Below are positions 7,040-13,181 of a stretch of 15,631 nucleotides of DNA, in pieces (positions within the stretch are counted from its first letter, which is position 1; each line of letters starts with the position of its first letter). The notes under the pieces are model-generated. The model was not told the DNA's origin. It did no database searches and saw only the letters and a list, made by a program, of their open reading frames with translations. The position numbers and the translations under genes are program-made. The stretch spans positions 1 through 15,631 of the forward strand of contig DOFS01000164.1 in assembly GCA_003523945.1 (NCBI GenBank), given 5' to 3'. This DNA comes from Nitrospiraceae bacterium. GTDB taxonomy: Bacteria > Nitrospirota > Nitrospiria > Nitrospirales > UBA8639.

Positions 7040-9392
7040 GTTGCATGTTGACCGGAATGGATTGGCCATTGGGTCCCAGGACCGTGGAATCTTGAATGTG
7101 AATGTTTGAGTTCCCAGGCCCGGTGGCTTCAAAGACCACCGTGGCCAGGGAGCCACTTCCTTGTATGCCTATTCCCTGCTGTCCCATCTGAAGGACCAGT
7201 TGTCCTAAATGTGGCACGGCGGAAACGGTCAGGCTTGGGGACGTCTGTTGAGAGGACCAGAATGTCCCTTCAGCGGCCTGCGAAAAGGAGAGAATCGCTG
7301 GATCATAGGTGAGCGTCAGAGAGGTTTTCCCAAACGCAGAAAATTCCTCACCCTGAATAGTTAAAGATATTTGCTCTCCAACTTTGACTGATGTGGCCGT
7401 CGGCAAAATTTGTAAGCGAGGGCCATCGGCCGGTTGTTGGGAAGCCATTGCCCAACCGGGTGGCGCGGATGTTGAAGGGTACGTCTCCCCCTCAGTTACT
7501 GAGGGTTTTTGAGGAAATGCCGACGGTTCGACAGAATCAGAAAGGCCTGCGTTCGAGTCCGGGGTAGTGAGGAGGGACACCTCCGGTTTGGGCTGTGAAA
7601 ACATCGGCTTCGTGCTGTACTGATTGGCCGTACCGGACCAGAGCGTCTGTTTTGCTAATTGCGTTGGTTGAACGCTTCGGACAATATGGGGGGTGATCAC
7701 TAAAATAACCTCGGTCGTATTTTTATCGGTTTTATTATTACTCAGCAAGCTGCCGAGTCCCGGAATGTCATCAATTCCCGGAACGGATTCTCGAGTCCGA
7801 CTGTCCTCTTCCGATATAAGGCCTCCCAGGATCACGGTTTCGCCATCCCGCATGTTGAGGGCCGTGTCTGCGGTTCGGGTTCCAAAACGGAACTGGGTTA
7901 TAAGAGGGGTGGCTTGGAGAATCTCCCTGGTGCCCAGCCTGGTGACTTCAATTTGCAAGCGTAAAGTAATCGCGTTGTTCAAGTGAATGGTTGGCTCAAC
8001 GGTAACTTTGATGCCGGTATCTTTAAACTCAATAGATGTCACCGTCGAAGTCGTGGGCACGGCTCCCGTGGCGGCTTGTCCCGGTAAGACATTCGTGGTT
8101 GAGAGTAGAATGGGCTGTTTGTCCCCAACATTGATTGAAGCTTTTTGATTGTTCAGAACTCGAAGTTTGGGATTTGAGAGGGTTTTGGCGTCAGATTCCT
8201 GCTTTAAAAAATTCAGGAGGACGCTACTGGGAAACCTGAGCAGGTATGAGCCTTGCCCGATATCTGTAAGATTTTTAAAGGTAAAGGTTTGGGGATCCGT
8301 CGAAAATGAGGTGGGGTCAGTCCCGGGGAAGACTCCGAAGCCCGCCTGTTTCGCAAAACTTAAGCCTACTGTTCTGCTCCTGGTGCGATTGACTTCCAGG
8401 ACTTCTATATCAAAAAGCACTTCAGAATCCTGGCGATCATTGGCCAGGATAATCTGCTCTGCCAGACTGATTTTATCCGGTTCGTCCCGTATGACCACGG
8501 TGTTCAAGGGCTCATTCACATAGACACGTTTTGTTTCTAAAATCGTACGAAGCAAGTTTGCAATGTCTTTGGCTTTGGCATTGGAAAGATAAAACGTCCG
8601 GATTTGCAGATCATCAAATTGTTCGCGCTTTTGCTTGGTATCCGGAATGACCAGGAGCCGGTCTGGACCAACTCGCTTGGCAAACAGTTGATTGGTGGTC
8701 AAGATGAGATTCAGGGCTTCGTCGAACGGCGTGTCTTTGGTGAAGATTGTGACGAGGTCATCTCGCACATCCTTATCGAATAAAATATCAATATTGGCGG
8801 TCCTCGCCAGAATTTCAAAGACTTGTTTGAGCCGGGTATTCTGAAACCGAAGGGTTACCGGTTCTGCTGAGCCACCGATGGCTTGAGTGGCTTTTTGGAG
8901 TTGGACCACTCTGGTGATGCCTTCAACACCTTCCGACAGGGAGGGGTCCAATTCTACGGCTGATTCATAAAGCGTTAAGGCCTCGTCATACCGTCCGAGA
9001 CCTTCCATGTGTTTAGCATCGAAGAGGGTTTGTCGGGCTGTCTTTAAGCGCCAGACATCGTTGAGGGCTGCATGGTATTCCGTCTTTTCAGGATCCAGCC
9101 CCAAGGCCAATTGAAATTCCTGAAGGGCCACTGCTATTTGCTGTTCTTTCAACATTTTCCTGCCCAGGGTAAAATGGTGTTCTGCCGCCCGGATTTTCAC
9201 CGTCTTCAGTTTTTCTTCAAGCTCTTTATTGTAGGGCTCCTTTCGAGCGGCTTCTCTGTAGGCTGCTACGGCTCCATCCCAATCGCCTTTTTTTTCAAGT
9301 TCCTCACCAAGCTGCGTTTCACGCAGGGTACAGGACATCAGAAGCATCATAAAAACAAGGACCAACACACAAAACGAATTGATTCTAGGCAT
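7017..9392 (-). CDS. gspD: Secretin (GspD/PilQ family) with TPR repeats and C-terminal cohesin-like domain
   Basis: A 791-residue outer-membrane secretin, the exit pore of the system. The signal peptide carries a lipobox (LLMSC, Cys21), so it is probably a lipoprotein. Residues about 28-165 contain TPR-like helical repeats (for example YDEALTLYESAVELDPS). A short N0/STN domain (about 178-250) and one N1-type ring domain (about 262-320) lead into the secretin core (about 395-570). The core holds LRVLNNQKASINVGDKQPI, the GETVILGGLI strand and the signature VPGIDDIPGLGSLL (537-550). After a Pro/Ser/Thr-rich linker (about 575-655), residues about 656-791 resemble a cohesin domain (VKVGEQISLTI, LTLTYDPAILSF, SLATVVFEATG). 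The ATG at 9392 follows AAGGA by 5 nt. As first gene of the operon it follows a 339-bp gene-free region. Membership of the secretin family is certain; the cohesin call comes from its strand pattern. Confidence 0.96.
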   Translation of the reverse strand: MPRINSFCVLVLVFMMLLMSCTLRETQLGEELEKKGDWDGAVAAYREAARKEPYNKELEEKLKTVKIRAAEHHFTLGRKMLKEQQIAVALQEFQLALGLDPEKTEYHAALNDVWRLKTARQTLFDAKHMEGLGRYDEALTLYESAVELDPSLSEGVEGITRVVQLQKATQAIGGSAEPVTLRFQNTRLKQVFEILARTANIDILFDKDVRDDLVTIFTKDTPFDEALNLILTTNQLFAKRVGPDRLLVIPDTKQKREQFDDLQIRTFYLSNAKAKDIANLLRTILETKRVYVNEPLNTVVIRDEPDKISLAEQIILANDRQDSEVLFDIEVLEVNRTRSRTVGLSFAKQAGFGVFPGTDPTSFSTDPQTFTFKNLTDIGQGSYLLRFPSSVLLNFLKQESDAKTLSNPKLRVLNNQKASINVGDKQPILLSTTNVLPGQAATGAVPTTSTVTSIEFKDTGIKVTVEPTIHLNNAITLRLQIEVTRLGTREILQATPLITQFRFGTRTADTALNMRDGETVILGGLISEEDSRTRESVPGIDDIPGLGSLLSNNKTDKNTTEVILVITPHIVRSVQPTQLAKQTLWSGTANQYSTKPMFSQPKPEVSLLTTPDSNAGLSDSVEPSAFPQKPSVTEGETYPSTSAPPGWAMASQQPADGPRLQILPTATSVKVGEQISLTIQGEEFSAFGKTSLTLTYDPAILSFSQAAEGTFWSSQQTSPSLTVSAVPHLGQLVLQMGQQGIGIQGSGSLATVVFEATGPGNSNIHIQDSTVLGPNGQSIPVNMQHGRILVE

Positions 9393-9397
9393 TCTAA

Positions 9398-9402
9398 TCC
9401 TT
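9398..9402 (-). promoter_or_regulatory. Ribosome binding site of the secretin gene
   Basis: AAGGA on the minus strand, 5 nt before the ATG at 9392. It supports that start and marks efficient entry into the first gene of the secretion operon. Confidence 0.7.
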
Positions 9403-9430
9403 CAATAAATATTCAATTGAGAATCGGGGG

Positions 9431-9465
9431 GGGTAAGACGAAGATGTCAGAAGACATCTTTACCC
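9431..9465 (-). promoter_or_regulatory. Leader inverted repeat upstream of the secretin gene
   Basis: A perfect 8-bp inverted repeat (AAGATGTC at 9441-9448, GACATCTT at 9453-9460) has a 4-nt loop. It extends outward with GGGTA (9431-9435) pairing TACCC (9461-9465) across a 5-nt bulge, for about 13 paired bases. It ends about 40 nt before the secretin ATG and is followed on the coding strand by eight Cs (bases 9426-9433). No U-run follows, so it is not an obvious terminator. It could be a regulator binding site or a 5' UTR hairpin. A TTGACA at 9480-9475 lies next to it. Confidence 0.5.
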
Positions 9466-9517
9466 TAACATAATTGTCAAATTCGGGCTAGAGATACCGT
9501 TCGTTTCTTTCATTCTC

Positions 9518-9526
9518 ATCATATCA
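9518..9526 (-). promoter_or_regulatory. Possible extended -10 promoter for the secretion operon
   Basis: On the minus strand TGATATGAT fits an extended -10 element (TG-n-TATGAT, 5 of 6 to TATAAT). No convincing -35 hexamer lies 16-18 nt upstream, which extended -10 promoters can tolerate. Transcription would start near 9511 and give a leader of roughly 120 nt that includes the hairpin at 9431-9465. This is a weak prediction; the organism's sigma factor preferences are unknown. Confidence 0.3.
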
Positions 9527-9562
9527 TCCTGTATCGGTAAGCCCATACTAATATTAAGTAAG

Positions 9563-9600
9563 GCAAATCCGGTTTTTTGTCAGAAAAATGAGGGATTTGC
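9563..9600. repeat. Inverted repeat in the gene-free region between pseudopilin and secretin genes
   Basis: GCAAATCC (9563-9570) and GGATTTGC (9593-9600) are perfect inverted copies. Inside them a run of Ts (9573-9578) faces a run of As (9584-9588) around GTCAG, so the whole element could fold as a two-part hairpin. No T-run follows either arm, so terminator function is not evident. It lies about 40 bp upstream of the possible -10 element and could be an operator or an old repeat remnant. Nothing else in the surrounding gene-free bases 9601-9687 is recognisable. Confidence 0.45.
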
Positions 9601-9687
9601 TGGATCGGGTTATGACGAGAAGGGTGAGGGTGGCATGCGCTCCATTGGAAATTCCTGTTTGGTCATTGAGTCGTAAGGTGTTGAAAC

Positions 9688-9728
9688 AAAAAAACTAATC
9701 CCCTGACATACAGCCTTGAATGGGTTAG
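9688..9728 (-). terminator. Possible rho-independent terminator after the third pseudopilin gene
   Basis: Just past the stop codon at 9732, the minus strand reads CTAACCC, a 19-20 nt loop, GGG(G)ATTAG, then seven Ts (9694-9688). The stem is seven base pairs with a one-base bulge. The loop is long and the stem short, so termination may be leaky. The position directly after the gene and before the promoter-like region favours a transcript end here. Confidence 0.45.
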
Positions 9729-9731
9729 GGT

Positions 9732-10379
9732 TTACTGAAAACCTGGCGTTTCCACTTCTGATGGTGCTGGCGTCGAGGTGTCTGGCGGAGGAGGTTCACC
9801 GGAGGGAAGGGAGTTTGTCGGACTGGTTGCCCCGGAAAGAGGGGACGTTGCGGCAGGGGGACAGTTGGTTGAAGCAAGAGGATTCAGCGGGTTAATCTGG
9901 CAGTTGGTATTGCCCTTGGCTTCGAAGCGGATGGCGTCATAGGTCTTGGCCCCTTTGAAAATATCCTGATTGTATGGGATTTCCGTGCTGGTACTTTTGA
10001 CGCCCCGGATTTGCTCACCAATTTTAATAAGCGCAAACTTGTTCCCGGTCATAGGATCGGTGTAGACCCTCCTGAGATATCGTTTCGGTGACTTCTTCGT
10101 CAATTCTTCAAGCGTTCGAGGCCATTGGTTGGGTCTGGTGGCCTTTTGTATTTCCCAATCCGCCACAAATCGTTCGATGGCATTCGCGATACTCTGGCCG
10201 CGGAACTGTAACTCGGCCTCTCGATCCCGTCGCATCACGATCGACCAGGGTTGGATCATTCCCAAAGTTGAAATGGACATAACGACAACCAGCATCATGA
10301 CAAAGAGGTAGGTCACCCCATCCTGGTTCTTGAGAGCGGCCATGGGGTTTTGCGGAAATTTCTTAAATGATTTCCTCAT
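9732..10379 (-). CDS. Non-canonical pseudopilin-like protein lacking Glu5, with Pro-rich tail
   Basis: A 215-residue protein with a basic N-terminus (RKSFKKF), then QDG followed by VTYLFVMMLVVVMSISTLG, a prepilin-like leader and membrane helix. The residue at mature +5 is Phe instead of Glu, as in atypical minor pseudopilins such as GspK. After the helix comes RRDREAELQFRG (about 50-61), then RYLRRVYTDPMTG (about 100-112), the same YLR...DP-x-T signature as the two pseudopilins of the downstream operon. The last 55 residues are rich in Pro, Ser and Thr, with two cysteines at about 160 and 173. The ATG at 10379 is chosen because the leader then has a normal length; an upstream in-frame ATG at 10430 would add 17 residues. 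It is probably a minor component of the same machine, expressed from the upstream transcript. Whether prepilin peptidase cleaves it is unknown. Confidence 0.75.
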   Translation of the reverse strand: MRKSFKKFPQNPMAALKNQDGVTYLFVMMLVVVMSISTLGMIQPWSIVMRRDREAELQFRGQSIANAIERFVADWEIQKATRPNQWPRTLEELTKKSPKRYLRRVYTDPMTGNKFALIKIGEQIRGVKSTSTEIPYNQDIFKGAKTYDAIRFEAKGNTNCQINPLNPLASTNCPPAATSPLSGATSPTNSLPSGEPPPPDTSTPAPSEVETPGFQ

Positions 10380-10439
10380 ATGAGTATTCTCTGCGCGATG
10401 GGTGCACTCATTCTGTGCCAGCCGGTGCATGACTTGGGG

Positions 10440-10871
10440 TTATTGTGCCTTGCGGATTGTCGGCCGTCTTCTCTCCTTTTCTGTGATGAGCACCCATCCA
10501 AAAACCAGGAAGACGGCGCCAAAGGTATCAGCGACCACGTCCCAAATGTCGGCCTGTCGCTCAGGAACAAACCATTGATGGATTTCATCCGAAATCCCGA
10601 ATGCGATGACACAGGCAATCGCAAGGCCCATACTGCCACCCTTCGGAATTGTGTGTTTGAACGCTCGATAGAGCAAAATCCCCAGCACGCCATACTCGCA
10701 CGCATGTAAAACTTTATCACTAATACTGAAAATGAAGGAAGGGAGCCGTTGATCGGGGTAGGACTGTGAGGAGAGATACACAATTCCAAGAGCATAGAGG
10801 ACGACTGGTCCCCAATACTTCAATAGGACAAACGGTTTCAACTTGGTTGAATTGGGAGGAATCTGATACAT
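10440..10871 (-). CDS. VanZ-like family membrane protein
   Basis: A 143-residue protein with about four hydrophobic segments (roughly residues 18-36, 56-70, 80-98 and 112-130). It carries the VanZ-family signature: SDKVLHACEYGVLG (51-64) and SDEIHQWFVPERQADIWD (94-111), followed by VVADTFGA. The family takes its name from VanZ of the teicoplanin resistance cluster. Most chromosomal members have no known function, so no resistance role should be assumed. It starts 19 nt after the upstream exported-protein gene, next to an A-run rather than a clear ribosome binding site, and is followed by the atypical pseudopilin gene 60 nt further on. All three are probably co-transcribed. Confidence 0.88.
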   Translation of the reverse strand: MYQIPPNSTKLKPFVLLKYWGPVVLYALGIVYLSSQSYPDQRLPSFIFSISDKVLHACEYGVLGILLYRAFKHTIPKGGSMGLAIACVIAFGISDEIHQWFVPERQADIWDVVADTFGAVFLVFGWVLITEKERRRPTIRKAQ

Positions 10872-10890
10872 CTTTTTTTGTCACGAAGGT

Positions 10891-11595
10891 TCAATTTGAT
10901 GATCGGTTCGGTGCGTTGAGGAAATATTTCACGGCTTCAATTTGCACGACGGGTAAGACCATCCCGTCCCCTTTCTGATCATGAGAAAACCCATAGATAA
11001 GAGATTCATCGGCAACCAGGGTTCCAAAAAAGAGGACCCCAATTTCAATCTGCTCACCATCTTGTTGCTGGTTGCGAAAGAGTTTAACAGAGTCAAAAGA
11101 GGGAATCGCCACAAGATAATCCGGCAACCCCATGGGTTTGAAGCGAACGATACCCCATGATGTGGAGGTCAACTCAGGTCCCAAGGCTACCGAAAATCCC
11201 TGATATTCCGGTAAATATTGCCGGAGGAAGCCTGACCACACAAAGGCAATGGGCTGTTGAAGAATCTTTTTGTGAACGAGGCGGGCCTTGTCTCGTGCGC
11301 GATTCAGTTGAAACAGGCGTTCACTTTGTTCGGTGTGATCTAAGCTTTGCAAGGAACCCCAATCCGGTGGAAACCCTTCAAGCTCCTGAAGAAATTGTTC
11401 CTGTTCTTTTGGGAGCAGAAGGGGACGGATATTCCCAGGGATTAACTGGTGCAGGGACCGGCCATCCAGTTGGGTAAGCGGTTGGATTCCCTTTGCCATG
11501 GAAGTGTGTCCGCTGACCAGACCCGGTGATTGGAGGCCCACGCATATATTGAGCAAGGCAAGAATATACAGGAGGCGATGGTAGCTCTTTTTCAT
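10891..11595 (-). CDS. Exported protein of unknown function
   Basis: I do not recognise this 234-residue protein. From the ATG at 11595 it has a good Sec signal peptide (MKKSYHRLLYILALLNICVG, then a polar region near residues 20-32), so it is probably periplasmic or secreted. A charged helical middle (about 60-115, rich in Glu, Gln and Leu) is followed by a beta-rich second half with SWGIVRFKPMGLPDYLVAIP, EIGVLFFGTLVADESLIYGFSHD and VVQIEAVKYFL. There are few cysteines and no obvious catalytic motif. The frame is open upstream to an ATG at 11682. That start would put a proline-rich stretch encoded by a nine-base C-run in front of the signal peptide, so the shorter start is preferred, although neither has a good ribosome binding site. 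It lies between tenA and the VanZ-like gene. Confidence 0.7.
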   Translation of the reverse strand: MKKSYHRLLYILALLNICVGLQSPGLVSGHTSMAKGIQPLTQLDGRSLHQLIPGNIRPLLLPKEQEQFLQELEGFPPDWGSLQSLDHTEQSERLFQLNRARDKARLVHKKILQQPIAFVWSGFLRQYLPEYQGFSVALGPELTSTSWGIVRFKPMGLPDYLVAIPSFDSVKLFRNQQQDGEQIEIGVLFFGTLVADESLIYGFSHDQKGDGMVLPVVQIEAVKYFLNAPNRSSN

Positions 11596-11708
11596 GTGGT
11601 TGTAGTGATTAACAGAGGTGTTTGATGAAGGACCGAGTATGGTAAGTGGTGGTTGAGGGGGGGGGAATCCTGTCCCAATCATTCCTTAGAAATATCCGAC
11701 CTCCATGG

Positions 11709-12377
11709 CTATATGGGCCATTGTTCTTCCCGCCAGGCCATATCCCAAAACATCCATTCGTATTGCGAACTGATCAAGAACGCCTCCTCCATCCTGGCCT
11801 TTTCTGCCCTGCCTGCTGTCCTGGCGCATCGATCAACGACTTCGCGCATCCACCGGGCGACTTCGGCAAATTCGGGTGATCCGTAGAGCTTGAGCCATTC
11901 GTGGTAGGGATGCGAGTGTTTGGGTGTTCCCTTGGCCAAAAGATGATGTCCCACTTCACAATAAACCCATGCACAGGGGAGTGCCACCACGGTGATTTCA
12001 CCGAGTGTCCCGGTCTGGGCTACGCTTCGCATATGCCGGCAGTAAGCATAATTTGTTGGGGCAAGGGGAGTTGTTCGCATGTCCTTGGGTGACAGAGCCC
12101 ATTGCTTACCGTACGCGGCATGAAGCCCCCGTTCCACCACAATGGTCTCTTCCACAAGTTTTGCAAAGTGAAGAGCGGTATCTGCATCCGTCGCTTTGGC
12201 GGCCCCTAGGGCAAAGACCCTGGCTAATTCTTCTAGATACCGTGCATCTTGTAAAATATAAAATTGAAACTTTTTTTTCGGTAACGTGCCTTTACCCAAC
12301 TCGACAACGAAGGGATGCTTCAGTTGTGCAGCCCAAATGGGCGCGACACGTTTTCGTAATTGTTCAGAAAAGGTCAT
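11709..12377 (-). CDS. tenA: TenA-family aminopyrimidine aminohydrolase (thiaminase II)
   Basis: A 222-residue all-helical TenA/THI-4/PqqC-family protein. It aligns by eye with Bacillus subtilis TenA from its first residues (FSEQLRKRVAPIW, HPFVVELGKGTL, FYILQD). The active-site set is complete: Asp44 and Tyr47 (LQDARYL), the catalytic Cys135 and Tyr139 (ALPCAWVYCEVG), Tyr165 and Glu207 (SSQYEWMFWDMA). TenA hydrolyses the amino group of aminopyrimidine thiamine-breakdown products to salvage hydroxymethylpyrimidine in the cytoplasm. The frame is open to an ATG at 12443, which would overlap tpx by 26 nt. The ATG at 12377 matches the family N-terminus and leaves a 40-nt gap after tpx. No other thiamine gene and no TPP riboswitch is visible nearby. 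A PqqC role is unlikely because no pqq genes are present and the TenA cysteine is kept. Confidence 0.9.
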   Translation of the reverse strand: MTFSEQLRKRVAPIWAAQLKHPFVVELGKGTLPKKKFQFYILQDARYLEELARVFALGAAKATDADTALHFAKLVEETIVVERGLHAAYGKQWALSPKDMRTTPLAPTNYAYCRHMRSVAQTGTLGEITVVALPCAWVYCEVGHHLLAKGTPKHSHPYHEWLKLYGSPEFAEVARWMREVVDRCARTAGRAEKARMEEAFLISSQYEWMFWDMAWREEQWPI

Positions 12378-12417
12378 GGGAGTCAGTGGTGAATGGGTAT
12401 AGACGTTTACGGTGTCA

Positions 12418-13071
12418 CTAGTTTTCCAGTAAAGCGCGGGCAACTTGAAAGGCTCTATCCATATCAGGCATATGACCGAGGTCCGGTGTCACTTGTAGAT
12501 GCCGGATCACGTTATTTTTGTCCACGACCATGACCGCCCGAGCCAGGACATGAGGTCCTTCCAAAAGTAATCCGTGGGATGCGCCAAACTCCCCAGCGCG
12601 AAAATCAGACAGGAATTCAACATTGGTAATTCCTGCTTCTTTAGCAAAGCGATCTTGAGCAAAGGGTGTATCGATGCTAATGGTCATCAATTTCACCTGT
12701 TGATCAAGCCCCTGATTTTTTTCACTGAGATAATGTGTTTGTTGTTCGCAGACTTTCGTGTCCAAGGAAGGTACCACATTAATGATGCGAATCCTCCCTT
12801 GGGATTCATGAATATTTACGAGTGATAAATCGGCTTTGGCCAATGGGACCGCACGAAGAGAATCGCCGGCTTTCACTTCAAAACCACTCAGCGGCAAAGG
12901 GGTTCCCCGAAACAGAATAGTTGACCCTTCCCCTGTTCTGGCGGTTTCTGTATCTACCGGGATTTCGTTATAGGAAAATCCTTGTTCTGTCTGAAGGCCT
13001 AGGGCCGAGCAACTCGATAATGAAGAAGCTGTCACAATGAGGAGTAATGAGACAAGAGAAAACATTGGCAT
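12418..13071 (-). CDS. tpx: Lipoprotein thiol peroxidase (Tpx family) lacking the resolving cysteine
   Basis: A 217-residue Tpx-type peroxiredoxin that reduces hydroperoxides. The N-terminus is a lipoprotein signal peptide with lipobox LSSC (Cys21), so it is predicted to be anchored in the periplasm. Usual Tpx proteins are about 165-residue cytoplasmic enzymes without this extension. The peroxidatic motif VVPSLDTKVC places the active Cys at 108, with Thr105 and Arg178 (ARAVMVVD) also present. In E. coli Tpx the resolving Cys lies in DLPFAQ-x-RFC. Here the matching segment is DTPFAQDRFA, with Ala143 in its place and no other cysteine besides 21 and 108. The enzyme must therefore work as a 1-Cys peroxidase or pair with an external thiol. 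The ATG at 13071 follows AAGGAG by 7 nt. Confidence 0.93.
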   Translation of the reverse strand: MPMFSLVSLLLIVTASSLSSCSALGLQTEQGFSYNEIPVDTETARTGEGSTILFRGTPLPLSGFEVKAGDSLRAVPLAKADLSLVNIHESQGRIRIINVVPSLDTKVCEQQTHYLSEKNQGLDQQVKLMTISIDTPFAQDRFAKEAGITNVEFLSDFRAGEFGASHGLLLEGPHVLARAVMVVDKNNVIRHLQVTPDLGHMPDMDRAFQVARALLEN

Positions 13072-13078
13072 GATGATG

Positions 13079-13084
13079 CTCCTT
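13079..13084 (-). promoter_or_regulatory. Strong ribosome binding site of tpx
   Basis: AAGGAG on the minus strand, 7 nt before the ATG at 13071. It is the best Shine-Dalgarno match in the window and fixes the start that includes the lipoprotein signal peptide. The 110-bp gap it lies in (13072-13181) probably holds a promoter, but I see no -35/-10 pair worth naming. Confidence 0.75.
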
Positions 13085-13181
13085 TTCTCCAGACCGGTAA
13101 TTGGGGTTTAGAGTGCACGATGTATAAAGAATACCATTTCTCCTTGAGCGTAGGCGTATTGCCGGCTTTGTGATGTAAACG

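Noticed and set aside
7017..9392. Reading the cohesin-like domain as evidence of a cellulosome.
   Set aside because: There is no scaffoldin, dockerin, glycoside hydrolase or carbohydrate-binding module in the window. Cohesin-like modules also occur in non-cellulolytic bacteria.
9475..9480. A perfect TTGACA on the minus strand just upstream of the leader hairpin.
   Set aside because: At 16-18 nt spacing the sequence is ATGTCT or similar, not a usable -10 element, so I do not call a promoter from it.
10440..10871. Glycopeptide (teicoplanin) resistance based on the VanZ-like protein.
   Set aside because: No van ligase, reductase or regulator genes are present, and chromosomal VanZ-like proteins are common without a resistance role.
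12269..12280. A run of eight As in the coding strand of tenA as a possible slippage site.
   Set aside because: It encodes the expected Lys-rich PKKKF segment of TenA, and A-runs of this size are common, so there is no reason to suspect regulation.
13108..13137. A nine-codon reading frame on the minus strand upstream of tpx, preceded by AAGGAG.
   Set aside because: The spacing between AAGGAG and its ATG is only about 2 nt, and the peptide has no attenuator-like content. It is most likely chance.
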